In this document: piece by piece, positions 28,002 to 37,626 of the stretch | Numbering within the stretch: the first letter of the stretch is position 1 | How the letters are laid out: each line of letters opens with the position of its first letter | Origin: Haloarcula sp. CBA1129 | Lineage (GTDB): Archaea; Halobacteriota; Halobacteria; Halobacteriales; Haloarculaceae | Reading direction: 5' to 3' | Assembly: GCF_008729015.1 (NCBI RefSeq) | Contig: NZ_RKSM01000001.1 | Location: forward strand, 1,302,001-1,366,000 | DNA: 64,000 nt | The notes under the pieces: generated by a model | What the model saw: only the letters and a program-made list of their open reading frames with translations | The model's database searches: none | What the model was told of the DNA's origin: nothing | Translations under genes and position numbers: made by a program

Positions 28002-28796
28002 ATGCAGCTTGGTTTCGACTGGGCGACGATCATTCGGCAGGTGTTCTCACCACAGGGTACGTTCGTCTTTTCGCTCGTAGTACTGGCTGTGGGCATCGTG
28101 CTCGGCTATCTTGTCTGGCGCTCGTCCCGACGGTTCATGCGCGAACTCGGTGTGCCCGAAGCGGTAGAAGGCACGCCCTTCGAGCGGACAGCGAGGGGGC
28201 TTGGCACATCGACTGTCGGTATCGTCTCGAACCTAGCGGCGCTGTTCATCTACATCACGACGGTCACCGCCGTCCTCAACATCGCACAGCTGACCGATCC
28301 GGAGCTGTACTGGGCTCGCTTTACATCGTTCCTGCCCGACCTGTTTATCGCCCTATTCGCCGTCATCATCGGCCTCATCGCGGGTGATAAGGCCAAACTC
28401 CTCGTCTCCGAGCGACTGCGCAGCGTCAAGATGCCCGAGGCGACGGTCCTCCCCGAACTCGTCAAGTACAGCATTTTCTATCTGGCGGTGCTTATCGCGC
28501 TCGGGCAACTGGGCGTCGAGACGCTCGCCCTACTCATTCTCCTCGGGGCGTACGCGTTCGGGCTCGTGTTCGTCTGCGGGCTGGCGCTGAAAGACATCCT
28601 GCAGGCCGGTGCGGCCGGTCTCTACCTGCTACTGACAGAGCCATACAGCATCGGCGACGAAATCGTCATCGGCGACCAGAGCGGCATCGTTCAGGAGGTG
28701 GATATCCTCGTCACGCGTATCGAAAGCGACGGCGAGGAGTACATCATCCCGAACAAGCGCGTGTTCAATACGGGTATCGTCCGTATCCGGAGCTAG
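28002..28796 (+). CDS. MscS-family small-conductance mechanosensitive channel
   Basis: A 264-residue membrane protein with four to five hydrophobic helices in the first 180 residues and an MscS beta-domain after them (EPYSIGDEIVIGDQSGIV, then VTRIESDGEEYIIPNKRVF). The large cytoplasmic C-terminal cage of E. coli MscS is mostly absent, making it a short form. It would release osmolytes on hypo-osmotic shock. It sits two bases after dacZ and is presumably co-transcribed with it. Confidence 0.9.
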   Translation: MQLGFDWATIIRQVFSPQGTFVFSLVVLAVGIVLGYLVWRSSRRFMRELGVPEAVEGTPFERTARGLGTSTVGIVSNLAALFIYITTVTAVLNIAQLTDPELYWARFTSFLPDLFIALFAVIIGLIAGDKAKLLVSERLRSVKMPEATVLPELVKYSIFYLAVLIALGQLGVETLALLILLGAYAFGLVFVCGLALKDILQAGAAGLYLLLTEPYSIGDEIVIGDQSGIVQEVDILVTRIESDGEEYIIPNKRVFNTGIVRIRS

Positions 28797-28802
28797 GCGG
28801 AG

Positions 28803-29321
28803 TCACGGTTCTTCAGTCGCTGCGTCGTCCTCGCTGAGCGGTTCGGCCGGGACGCCGGCGACGGTCGTTTCTGGCGGCACATCAGTAGTCACAAGCGAGT
28901 TCGCGGCGACCTGTGCGCCCGGCCCGATTTCGACGCCGGGGAGGACAATCGCGCCCGCGCCGATCATCGCCCGTTCCCCGACGACGACCTCGCCGGTTCG
29001 GAACTCCTCCTGCAGGAACTCGTGACACAGCAGCGTCGCGTCGTAGCCGATGATAGCGTGGTCTTCGACGGTGATGAGTTCCGGCCAGAACACGTCCGGC
29101 GTCGATTCGAGCCCCCAAGCGACGCCGTCGCCGACGGTGACACCGAGCCGAGAGAGAAGCCAGTTCTTCAGCCGAAGGCTCGGCGAGATACGACAGACGA
29201 GGATGACGACGTAGTTGACCATCACTCGGAGCGGATGTTTAGCGTCCGGCCACGGGAACAGCGAGTTGTGCGGGCCGGGCGTCGGGTGCTGGCTCAGTCG
29301 GTCGTGTCGTGGACCACTCAC
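28803..29321 (-). CDS. Hexapeptide-repeat acyltransferase
   Basis: A 172-residue protein with a short basic/hydrophobic N-terminal region (VMVNYVVILVCRISPSL) and a left-handed beta-helix ending in IGAGAIVLPGVEIGPGAQVAA and VPPETTVAGVPAEP, the acetyltransferase (LbH) signature. Substrate unknown; relatives modify sugars or serve as maltose/virginiamycin-type O-acetyltransferases. It faces the mscS gene tail to tail, seven bases apart, and lies 95 bases downstream of trkH on the same strand. Confidence 0.82.
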   Translation of the reverse strand: MSGPRHDRLSQHPTPGPHNSLFPWPDAKHPLRVMVNYVVILVCRISPSLRLKNWLLSRLGVTVGDGVAWGLESTPDVFWPELITVEDHAIIGYDATLLCHEFLQEEFRTGEVVVGERAMIGAGAIVLPGVEIGPGAQVAANSLVTTDVPPETTVAGVPAEPLSEDDAATEEP

Positions 29322-29415
29322 GTCCGTCGTCTACGGGGCCGCGGTAATCAAACCCGTCGGCTCCGGCAGCGGTCGCGGGGACAGGCATCGACGGCGGCCG
29401 CCGTTCGGTGGGCCG

Positions 29416-30912
29416 TCACCGCGTCCAGAACGTCGGCGTCAGAAGCACTAACACGGGCACGATTTCGATGCGGCCGACCCACATCAACAGTATCATCAGC
29501 ACTTTGCTCGACCGGGCAAAGCCCTCGTAGGTCCCGTAGGGGCCGGCCTGACCGAAGGCCGGGCCGATGTTGAAGAACATCGAGGCGGCGGCGCTGATCC
29601 CCTCGAACTCGGTTATCGGGACGCCCGCTCGCTCCCCGTCAGCGACGAGCAGGACGGTCCCGATGATAAAGAACACCATCGCGATGAGCGTGTAGGCGTA
29701 CACGTCCCGGACGGTCGTCTCACTGATAGCCTCATTGCTGAGCCGGACTGGGCGGACGCTCTGTGGGTGGGCCGAGACGTTCAGGTCCCGCCAGAACGAC
29801 TTGGTGACGACGAGCCAGCGAAGTGTCTTGATAGAACAGGTGGTGCTGCCGGCCATCCCACCGATGAACATCATGACGAACAGGACGTTCTTCGCCCCGG
29901 CCGACCAAGTGTTGAAGTCCGTCGAAGCATAGCCCGTCGTCGTGACGATAGCCGCGACCTGAAAGACAGCGTGGCGGACGGTCTCTCCTACGCTGCCGGT
30001 GTACCCCGGGTCGACCACGAGCAGGCTGGTGACAAGCAAAGAGCCGACGCCGAGAATCCCCAGATAGAATCGGAACTCCTCGCTATCTCGCAGTCGGCCA
30101 GTGTCACCACGGACGAGCGCGTACAGCAGGACGAAGTTCGTCGCGCCGACGATCATGAACAGTGTGACGGCCCACTGGACGGCCGGGGAGAACGCGCCGA
30201 TGCTCTCGGCTCGTGGGGAGAATCCGGCGGTGGCGATGGCGGTGAACGCGTGTGCAATCGCATCGAAAAGCGTCATCTCCGGTGCGAGGCCGCTGGCACC
30301 GAGTCCGGCGAGAATCAGCGCCGCCCCCGCGGTCAGTCCCAGATACAGCAGCCCGAGGATGCGCGCCGTCTGCTCGATACCGGGGGTGAGCTTCGTGACG
30401 TCATCCGTCCGCGACTCGGTCTCCATCAGCTGTGCGCCAGCGACCGAGAGCCGCGAGAGCACGGCCGTCGCGAGCAGAAGGACGCCGAGGCCGCCGAGCC
30501 ACTGGAGGACCTGCCGCCACATCAGGAGCGCCTGCGAGTGCGCGTCGAAGTCCCGGATGACGGTCGCGCCCGTGGTGGTGATGCCGCTCATCCCCTCGAA
30601 CAGGGCGTTGACCGGGCTGGCGAACACGCCCGTCCCCTCGATGTACAGCGGTATCGCGCCGACGACGGCGATAGCCAGCCACGCCAGCGAGACCGTCAGG
30701 AACGCCTCGCGGTCGTGGATGCGGTCGCGCGGGAGGCGAGCGAGTGCCGTGCCGATGCCGAGCGTCACTGCGATTGTGGCCAAGTACGGAAACGGCGACT
30801 CGGCATAAATGACGGCGACAGCGGTGGGAATCACCAGCGGAACGGCCAGCCACTGCAAGATTGCGCCGAGAACGTTTAGCGACGATCGTACGTCGACAGT
30901 AGTCAGTGCCAC
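29416..30912 (-). CDS. trkH: TrkH-family potassium uptake membrane protein
   Basis: A 498-residue membrane protein with many hydrophobic helices and the four TrkH pore motifs: GMSGITTTGATV, AIATAGFSPR, TTTGYASTDF and FNIGPAFG-type segments. It imports K+ using membrane potential, usually with a cytoplasmic TrkA regulator, which is not encoded here. Haloarchaea need massive K+ accumulation. The neighbouring dacZ could control it through c-di-AMP binding to a TrkA/RCK subunit (inference). Confidence 0.92.
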   Translation of the reverse strand: MALTTVDVRSSLNVLGAILQWLAVPLVIPTAVAVIYAESPFPYLATIAVTLGIGTALARLPRDRIHDREAFLTVSLAWLAIAVVGAIPLYIEGTGVFASPVNALFEGMSGITTTGATVIRDFDAHSQALLMWRQVLQWLGGLGVLLLATAVLSRLSVAGAQLMETESRTDDVTKLTPGIEQTARILGLLYLGLTAGAALILAGLGASGLAPEMTLFDAIAHAFTAIATAGFSPRAESIGAFSPAVQWAVTLFMIVGATNFVLLYALVRGDTGRLRDSEEFRFYLGILGVGSLLVTSLLVVDPGYTGSVGETVRHAVFQVAAIVTTTGYASTDFNTWSAGAKNVLFVMMFIGGMAGSTTCSIKTLRWLVVTKSFWRDLNVSAHPQSVRPVRLSNEAISETTVRDVYAYTLIAMVFFIIGTVLLVADGERAGVPITEFEGISAAASMFFNIGPAFGQAGPYGTYEGFARSSKVLMILLMWVGRIEIVPVLVLLTPTFWTR

Positions 30913-30967
30913 GGATGCTCACCGCCCGCTGTGATGCTGTGCGACAGTTGGTGCTGCCACCACGCGC

Positions 30968-32320
30968 TCAGTCCGCGCCACCGCGGATGTCGTTCATGTG
31001 ATCGATACGTTGCTGGACGAGGTCGGCTTTGCCGATGTCGTGGCGGACCCGAAGGCCCTCCGTACCGGCCCGCTGGAGCGCCTCCTCGGCGATGGCCTCC
31101 GCGTCGCTAACCGTCGCTGCCAGTCCGACAACGGCGTAGGACCGCGACGTGGTCGTGTAGATGCCGTCCTCGCGGTCGTCGACGCTGGCGTAGAACAGCA
31201 GGGCCTCGGGGGCTGTCTCCGCGTCCTCGTTGGACTGGGCGCGGTGGTCGTTGACGACTTCAGCGATAACGTCGTCGTCGATGGTCACCTTTGCCCCGGC
31301 ATCGGGGTCGGTCGGGTAGCCGTCCGGGACGGCGTACTTGCAGACAGTCGCCATCGGCCGGAAGGAGAGCTGTGGCAGGGGTTCCTCGTCGCGGGCGGCG
31401 GTCAACACGTCGAGGAAGTCCGTGTTGAGTACCGGGAGCGTGTTCATCGCCTCGGGGTCGCCAAAGCGGGCATTGAACTCCACGACGCGTGGCCCGGTCT
31501 CTGTGAGCATGAACTGGCCGTAGAGAACGCCCTTGTAGCCGTCGAGGGCCTCCACGGTAGCCCGGAGCACGTCGACAGCGTCCATGTAGTCGTCCTCGTC
31601 CATGAACGGCAGGTGGAGGCTAGAATCGGAGTAACTCCCCATCCCACCGGTGTTTGGCCCCTCATCGCCCTCGTAGGCGCGCTTGTGGTCCTGCACCGCT
31701 GGCGTGACGCGCAACTGACCGTTAGCAACGAACGCCTGAACAGTGAACTCCTCGCCGACGAGACGCTCTTCGAGGACGACGCGGCCGTAGTCGGCGTTCC
31801 GGAGGTACTCCTTGGCCTCCTCGGCGGTACACTGGTCGCCGATGACCCGGACGCCCTTGCCGCCGGTGAGGCCGGCGGGTTTGACCGCGAGGTCGCCGTC
31901 GTACTCGTCGATGTACTCGCAGGCGGCGTCCATGTCTTCGAACGTCTCGAAGTCCGGGCAGCCGGGGATGTCGTGTTCCCGCATGAACCGCCGCTGGAAC
32001 GCCTTGTCGGTCTCGATGCGGGCCTCCTGCTCCTGTGGCCCGAAGGTGTAGACGCCAGCGTCGTCCAGCGCGTCGGCGACCCCCGCGGCGAGTGCTGCCT
32101 CGGGGCCGATAACGGCCAGCGTCGCGTCGACCTCCCGGGCGTAGGTCGTCACGGCCTTCGGGTTGGTCGTATCGAGTGCCTCGAAGCCGTCGGCGAGGGC
32201 GACGATACCCGGGTTCCGGTTGCTAGCACAGGCGTATAGCTCTCCCGGCGAGTCCGTGAGCGAGCGCGCAATCGCGTGTTCCCGGCCGCCGCCACCCACG
32301 AGCAGCACTGTCTCTGACAT
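30968..32320 (-). CDS. purD: Phosphoribosylamine--glycine ligase
   Basis: A 450-residue ATP-grasp enzyme: N-terminal VLLVGGGGREHAIA, the LTGGKGVRV ATP-grasp loop, EFTVQAFV, and the VVEFNARFGDPEA metal-binding motif. It catalyses the second step of de novo purine synthesis. Length is slightly above the bacterial 430 because of acidic loops near the C terminus. It is upstream of trkH on the same strand with a 55-base gap, but probably an independent unit. Confidence 0.95.
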   Translation of the reverse strand: MSETVLLVGGGGREHAIARSLTDSPGELYACASNRNPGIVALADGFEALDTTNPKAVTTYAREVDATLAVIGPEAALAAGVADALDDAGVYTFGPQEQEARIETDKAFQRRFMREHDIPGCPDFETFEDMDAACEYIDEYDGDLAVKPAGLTGGKGVRVIGDQCTAEEAKEYLRNADYGRVVLEERLVGEEFTVQAFVANGQLRVTPAVQDHKRAYEGDEGPNTGGMGSYSDSSLHLPFMDEDDYMDAVDVLRATVEALDGYKGVLYGQFMLTETGPRVVEFNARFGDPEAMNTLPVLNTDFLDVLTAARDEEPLPQLSFRPMATVCKYAVPDGYPTDPDAGAKVTIDDDVIAEVVNDHRAQSNEDAETAPEALLFYASVDDREDGIYTTTSRSYAVVGLAATVSDAEAIAEEALQRAGTEGLRVRHDIGKADLVQQRIDHMNDIRGGAD

Positions 32321-32471
32321 ACCCGAAGGCCGGATGGGCTTTCACGTAAGTATTGTCTTTTCGCCGGTTCTCACTGACAGCGACGGCCATCTCTGTGCTG
32401 GGAGGACCCGTGTCCGAACCGCTGGACGGATACCGGGAATTACTTGTCCCAGTCTCGTGACACGAGGTTGC

Positions 32472-32735
32472 ATGCCCTCTACCCGCCCGTTTGTCGATCC
32501 CGCTACAGGAGAACTGAACACAGCCCTGCTTCTCTCCGAAATCGTTCCGCTTGCGAAGCTCATCGGCGTGTTCGTCGCCGGGAGCCTCGTTCCCTACACC
32601 ATCGTCTTCTTCGGATCGGAGAGCTCCGTTCTGGGTGCGCTACTTGCCCTTGTTGGCGATTTCATCCTCGCGGTTGGGGCCGGAATCGTCCTGTTGTATG
32701 TCGTCGCTCGCGGGATCCAATTGTCCAGCGAGTAG
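32472..32735 (+). CDS. Small two-helix membrane protein, hypothetical
   Basis: An 87-residue protein with two hydrophobic helices (LAKLIGVFVAGSLVPYTIVFF and ALLALVGDFILAVGAGIVLLYVV) linked by a short polar turn. Start ATG at 32472. Function unknown. It lies between divergent purD and a DUF255 protein gene 44 bases downstream on the same strand. Confidence 0.7.
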   Translation: MPSTRPFVDPATGELNTALLLSEIVPLAKLIGVFVAGSLVPYTIVFFGSESSVLGALLALVGDFILAVGAGIVLLYVVARGIQLSSE

Positions 32736-32779
32736 CTACTGTCGGGCCCCTTTTCACCGCGGCGCTCCCAGTCGCAGGT

Positions 32780-34933
32780 ATGAGCGACGCGACGGACCCG
32801 ACGGCCCGAAACCGACTCGACGAGGCAGAGAGCCCGTATCTCCGCCAGCACGCGGACAATCCCGTCAACTGGCAGCCGTGGGACGAAACGGCCTTAGAAG
32901 CAGCGAAGGAACGGGACGTGCCCATCTTCCTCTCTATCGGCTACGCGGCGTGTCACTGGTGTCACGTCATGGAAGAGGAGAGCTTCGAGAACGAAGCCAT
33001 CGCCCAGCAACTCAACGAGAACTTCGTCCCGATAAAGGTCGACCGCGAGGAGCGCCCGGACCTCGATTCGGTGTACATGAGCATCTGCCAGCAGGTGACC
33101 GGCGGCGGTGGCTGGCCGCTGTCGGCTTGGCTCACGCCAGAGGGGAAGCCGTTCTACGTCGGGACGTACTTCCCGCCCGAGGAAAAGCGCGGCCAGCCGG
33201 GCTTTGGCGACCTGCTCCAGCGCCTCGCGGGCTCGTGGTCGGACCCCGAACAGCGCGAAGAGATGGCGAACCGTGCCCAGCAGTGGACCGAGGCCATCGA
33301 AAGCGACCTCGAAGCGACGCCGGCCGACCCCGAAGACCCCGCCGAAGACATCATCCAGACCGCAGCGACCATCGCCCACCGCGGCGCGGACCGACAGGAC
33401 GGTGGCTGGGGTTCTGGCGGGCCAAAGTTCCCCCAGAACGGGCGGTTGCACGCATTGCTTCGGGCCCACGCAGATGGTGGTCAAGAGGACTACCTGACCG
33501 TCGTCGAGGAGACGCTGGACGTGATGGCCGACCGGGGGCTGTACGACCACGTCGGCGGCGGCTTCCACCGCTACGCGACGGACCAGCAGTGGGCCGTCCC
33601 TCATTTCGAGAAGATGCTGTACGACAACGCAGAGATTCCCCGCGCTTTCCTCGCCGGCTATCAGGCTATCGGGTCGGAGCGCTACGCGTCGGTCGTTCGG
33701 GAGACGTTCGAGTTCGTCCAGCGCGAACTCCAACACCCCGACGGGGGCTTTTTCAGCACGCTGGACGCGGAGAGTGCCCCAGTCGACGACCCCGAGGGCG
33801 AGACAGAAGAAGGATTGTTCTACGTCTGGACGCCCGAACAGGTCCGTGATGCCGTCGACGACGAGACCGACGCGGACATCTTCTGTGACTACTTCGGCGT
33901 CACGGAGCGGGGCAACTTCGAGGGCGCAACGGTGCTCGCCGTCCGAAAACCGATGTCGGTGTTGACCGAGGAGTACGAGCGAAGCGAAGACGAAATCACG
34001 GCGAGCCTCCAGCGCGCTCTGAACCAGACGTTCGAGGCTCGCAAAGAGCGTCCCCGACCAGCCCGCGACGAGAAGGTGCTGGCCGGCTGGAACGGCCTGA
34101 TGATACGGTCGCTGGCCGAGGGCGCTATCGTGCTGGACGACGCCTACGCAGACGTTGCCGCCGACGCCCTCTCGTTCGTCCGCGAGCACCTGTGGGACGC
34201 CGACGCGAACCGGCTCAGCCGTCGGTACAAGGACGGCGACGTGGCCATCGACGGGTATCTGGAGGACTACGCGTTCCTCGGCCGCGGCGCGCTGACGCTG
34301 TTCGAGGCGACCGGCGACGTGGAACAGCTGTCGTTCGCGATGGACCTCGGGGACGCAATCACCGAGGCGTTCTGGGACGAGGACGAGGGGACGCTGTTTT
34401 TCACGCCGACCGGCGGCGAGTCGCTGGTCGCCCGCCCGCAGGAACTCACTGACCAGTCGACCCCCTCCAGTACCGGCGTCGCGGTCGACCTCCTCTTGTC
34501 GCTGTCCCATTTCAGCGACGACGACCGCTTCGAGACGGTCGCCGAGCAGGTCATCCGGACCCACGCCGACCGGGTCTCCTCGAACCCGCTCCAACATGCC
34601 TCGCTCACGCTGGCGACGGACACCTACGAGCAGGGCGCGCTGGAACTCACACTAGTTGGCGACCAGTCAGCGTATCCGAGCGAGTGGACAGAGACCCTCG
34701 CCGAGCGCTACATTCCGCGCCGTTTGCTGGCCCACCGGCCGGCCGACGACAGCGAGTTCGACCAGTGGCTCGACGCGCTGGAGGTGGAGAAGTCACCGCC
34801 GATTTGGGCCGGCCGCGAACAAGTCGACGGCGAGCCGACGGTGTACGCCTGCCGGAACTTCGCCTGCTCGCCCCCGAAACACGACCTCTGGACGGCGCTG
34901 GACTGGGGCACAGAGGCTGACGGCGCGGAGTAA
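32780..34933 (+). CDS. DUF255/YyaL-type thioredoxin-domain protein (SPATA20 family)
   Basis: A 717-residue protein. The N-terminal 170 residues are a thioredoxin-like DUF255 domain with HRYLRQHADNPVNW-type opening, YAACHWCHVME as the redox motif, and VDREERPDLD. The rest is an (alpha/alpha) barrel-like region resembling N-acylglucosamine epimerase folds, with FPQNGRLHALL, VGGGFHRYATD and AGWNGLMIRSLAEGA. Members occur across all domains but the activity is undefined. The ATG at 32780 is chosen over an upstream in-frame start that would overlap the preceding gene. It precedes a thioredoxin-like gene on the opposite strand. Confidence 0.9.
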   Translation: MSDATDPTARNRLDEAESPYLRQHADNPVNWQPWDETALEAAKERDVPIFLSIGYAACHWCHVMEEESFENEAIAQQLNENFVPIKVDREERPDLDSVYMSICQQVTGGGGWPLSAWLTPEGKPFYVGTYFPPEEKRGQPGFGDLLQRLAGSWSDPEQREEMANRAQQWTEAIESDLEATPADPEDPAEDIIQTAATIAHRGADRQDGGWGSGGPKFPQNGRLHALLRAHADGGQEDYLTVVEETLDVMADRGLYDHVGGGFHRYATDQQWAVPHFEKMLYDNAEIPRAFLAGYQAIGSERYASVVRETFEFVQRELQHPDGGFFSTLDAESAPVDDPEGETEEGLFYVWTPEQVRDAVDDETDADIFCDYFGVTERGNFEGATVLAVRKPMSVLTEEYERSEDEITASLQRALNQTFEARKERPRPARDEKVLAGWNGLMIRSLAEGAIVLDDAYADVAADALSFVREHLWDADANRLSRRYKDGDVAIDGYLEDYAFLGRGALTLFEATGDVEQLSFAMDLGDAITEAFWDEDEGTLFFTPTGGESLVARPQELTDQSTPSSTGVAVDLLLSLSHFSDDDRFETVAEQVIRTHADRVSSNPLQHASLTLATDTYEQGALELTLVGDQSAYPSEWTETLAERYIPRRLLAHRPADDSEFDQWLDALEVEKSPPIWAGREQVDGEPTVYACRNFACSPPKHDLWTALDWGTEADGAE

Positions 34934-34936
34934 GAG

Positions 34937-35326
34937 TTACGCCATCGCGTCTTCGATCTGGTCGGCGAGATACACCGCGATAGGAACCGGTTCCTCCTCG
35001 ACGAAGCGGGCGATCTCCTCGCCGTCGCGTTCGACGACGACCGTCGGAATCAGTTCGATGTCGTACGCCTCGACCTGCGGCCCGGTCTTCGAGCCGTCGT
35101 CTTCCTTCTCGACGGGGTAGTGGTGAATTTGCTCGGCAGGAACCCCGGCGGCTTTCAGGGCCGCCCCGAAGTCGGGAAGCTGTGCCCGGCAGTCCTTGCA
35201 CCAGTCGCCGCCCCAGATCTTGTACTCGAACTCGTCGGCATAGCGTGTGAGAACGTCGACAGTGTCGGAGTAGGCGTCTTCGACCCACACCGGGTTCGGC
35301 TCCATGGTTTCGAGCGTCTGACTCAT
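34937..35326 (-). CDS. Thioredoxin-family protein with WCKDC active site
   Basis: A 129-residue single-domain thioredoxin fold. The active-site segment is GGDWCKDCRAQLPDF, a CxxC variant (CKDC) instead of the usual CGPC, followed by the cis-Pro loop ELIPTVVVERDG. Likely a cytoplasmic disulphide reductase or peroxiredoxin partner. An upstream start (35368) would add an untypical tail; the ATG at 35326 is preferred. It converges with the DUF255 gene, stop codons three bases apart. Confidence 0.88.
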   Translation of the reverse strand: MSQTLETMEPNPVWVEDAYSDTVDVLTRYADEFEYKIWGGDWCKDCRAQLPDFGAALKAAGVPAEQIHHYPVEKEDDGSKTGPQVEAYDIELIPTVVVERDGEEIARFVEEEPVPIAVYLADQIEDAMA

Positions 35327-35437
35327 AGCTGGCTGTATGTATTCAGGGGGCTTGAAATCCCCGGCCACGGATTTCGCGGTTCAGACCGGCTTTAGCGGAT
35401 AAATCGATGTTTCAGTCGGGACAGGGGGACAGACGCG

Positions 35438-37585
35438 CTATCGGTCGACTGGAACGGTCGTCCGAATATCCCGTGATGACCGGCCGATTTCGACGGTGTA
35501 CGTTCCGGTGTCGACCGTCCAGCCGGAATCCGGGTCGTACCGCGAGAACGCGAGATCGTCGAGTGCCAGTTCCACGGTCTGCCGTTCACCGGCGTCCAGT
35601 TGCACGGCTTCAAACCCAGCGAGCTCACGCGACGGGCGGGCAACGCCGTCCACGGATGGCGGTCGGACGTAGGCCTGAACGACTTCCCGGCCCGGCCTGT
35701 CGGCGACGTTCTCGACAGGGACGGCGACAGTCTGCTCGTCCGTAGTTTCGGCCTCCCCGTACTCAAAGGAGGCATACGAGTGCCCGTGGCCGAACGGGTA
35801 GGTCGGGTCCGTCTCGGCGTCATCGAAGTGCCGGTAGCCGACGAACACGCCCTCGTCGTAGTGGGCTTCGTCGTCGACACCGGGGTAGCGGCGCTCAGCC
35901 CCTGCGGTCGGGTACTCGCCCGCCGGCGCGAACGTCACTGGCAGCCGGCCGCTCGGGTCGCGGTCGCCGTAGAGGACGGCCGCCGCTGCATCGCCGTCGG
36001 CTTGGCCCGGATACCACTGTTCGAGGACCGCAGCTACGTCCTCCCGCCACGGAAGTTCCACGGGGCCACCGGACCTGACGACGACCACGGTGTTCTCGTT
36101 GGCCGCGGCGACAGCCGAAACGAGTTCGTCTTGCCGTCCCGGCAGCGCCAGTGACTCGCGGTCCCGTGCCTCCGTCGTCGCGTCGCGGACGAACACGACG
36201 GCGACATCGGCGGACGCGGCCGCTTCGGTTGCATCGTCGAGCGACGGCTCCCGTTCGACGGTCTCCTCGGCCGCCTCGTCGGCTTCCTCGTCCTCGCCGA
36301 CGAACGGCAAGAGGTCGAACAGCGAAACGGACTCGATCCGTGGGACGCCGAACGCCGTCGTGACTGCGCCCTCGGCGCGAGATTCGACCCCATCCACCGG
36401 AGTCACCGAGTGAATCGGCGTCGTCTCGGAGGAGCCGCCACCGCCCAGTTTCGGTTCGTCGACGGACGGTCCGATGACGGCCACGTCCGCCCCGTCGTCG
36501 AGCGGCAGGACGCCGTCGTTATCGAGCAGCACGGTTCCGCGAGCCGCCACGTCCGCGGCGATGTCCCGGTGTCGCTGGCTGTCGAGTTCGCCCGCGTTGT
36601 CGTCCTCTCTCCCGCCTTCCGCGGTCGCCTCGTCGCCGCCCAGCCGCCCGAACCGGTCCATCTGTCCGAGAACCCGCCGGACCATGTCGTCCAGCCGGTC
36701 GGCCGGAACCGCGCCACTGTCGATGGCCTCCGCGAGCGGGTCACCGAACAGGCCCGCGTGCGTCGCGTCCGGGATGCCGTCGGGCCACTCGATGGCCGCC
36801 GATTCGTCGCCGTCGGCCTCAGCCGCTCCGGGGGCCGGCACGCCGGGCATCTCCAAGTCCAGCCCCGCGTTCGCCGCGCCGACGGTACTTTCCAGTCCGT
36901 ACCAGTCCGAGACGACGTAGCCGTCGAACCCCCACTCGCCTTTGAGCACGTCGCCGACGAGGCGCTCGTGGTCGCTCATGTGGGTTCCGTTGACGCGGTT
37001 GTACGCCGTCATCACCGACCCGACGCCGGCGTCGACGGCCGCGCGGAACGGCGGGAGATACAGCTCCCGAAGCGGCCGCTCGTCGACCTCGGCGCTGACG
37101 GTGGTGCGGTGTGTCTCTTGATTGTTGGCGACGAAGTGTTTCACCGTGGCGACGATGTCTTCGGACTGGATGCCGTCGATAAGGCCGACCCCGACAGCAC
37201 TGGCGTGAACGGGGTCCTCGGAGAGATATTCGAAGTTGCGACCGCAGTGTGGCACCCGGATGATGTTTGCCCCGGGCGCGAGCAGTACGTCCTGACCGAG
37301 CGCCGTGGCTTCGCGGCCCATCGCCGCCCCCTGTCGCTGGGCGAGGTCGGGGTCGAACGTCGCGGCGGTCGCAATCGACGCCGGAAATGCAGTCGCGCGT
37401 TGCCCCTCGGCGCGGATTCCTAGCGGCCCGTCGACGAGGCGAAACGGCGGAATCCCGGCCGCCTCGACGCCCGAAAGGTACCCCGTTGCTGTGCCCTCCG
37501 GGTCGGCTGCGCCGCGAACGAGAGCCAGTTTCTGTGTACGGGACAGCCGGGCGAGCAGCGCTTCGATGTGGTCGGCATCGGTCAT
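35438..37585 (-). CDS. Glycoside hydrolase family 3 beta-glucosidase
   Basis: A protein of about 715 residues. The N-terminal TIM barrel contains KHFVANNQETHR and the nucleophile motif VVSDWYGLES; the C-terminal alpha/beta sandwich has AVIGPSVDEPK and later a fibronectin III-like domain (VENVADRPGREVVQAYV). No signal peptide or Tat motif is seen, so it probably acts inside the cell on short beta-glucosides. An Asp/Glu-rich insertion around residue 440 looks like a haloadaptive loop. The in-frame GTG/ATG at 37597 is an alternative start. Confidence 0.9.
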   Translation of the reverse strand: MTDADHIEALLARLSRTQKLALVRGAADPEGTATGYLSGVEAAGIPPFRLVDGPLGIRAEGQRATAFPASIATAATFDPDLAQRQGAAMGREATALGQDVLLAPGANIIRVPHCGRNFEYLSEDPVHASAVGVGLIDGIQSEDIVATVKHFVANNQETHRTTVSAEVDERPLRELYLPPFRAAVDAGVGSVMTAYNRVNGTHMSDHERLVGDVLKGEWGFDGYVVSDWYGLESTVGAANAGLDLEMPGVPAPGAAEADGDESAAIEWPDGIPDATHAGLFGDPLAEAIDSGAVPADRLDDMVRRVLGQMDRFGRLGGDEATAEGGREDDNAGELDSQRHRDIAADVAARGTVLLDNDGVLPLDDGADVAVIGPSVDEPKLGGGGSSETTPIHSVTPVDGVESRAEGAVTTAFGVPRIESVSLFDLLPFVGEDEEADEAAEETVEREPSLDDATEAAASADVAVVFVRDATTEARDRESLALPGRQDELVSAVAAANENTVVVVRSGGPVELPWREDVAAVLEQWYPGQADGDAAAAVLYGDRDPSGRLPVTFAPAGEYPTAGAERRYPGVDDEAHYDEGVFVGYRHFDDAETDPTYPFGHGHSYASFEYGEAETTDEQTVAVPVENVADRPGREVVQAYVRPPSVDGVARPSRELAGFEAVQLDAGERQTVELALDDLAFSRYDPDSGWTVDTGTYTVEIGRSSRDIRTTVPVDR

Positions 37586-37626
37586 ACCGTAGCTCACGGG
37601 CGAACGGGCCTTAGAGTATCGACTGC

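Noticed and set aside
32894-34597. 567-residue minus-strand frame inside the DUF255 gene
   Set aside because: Antisense shadow of a clear family protein; no domain signature or promoter.
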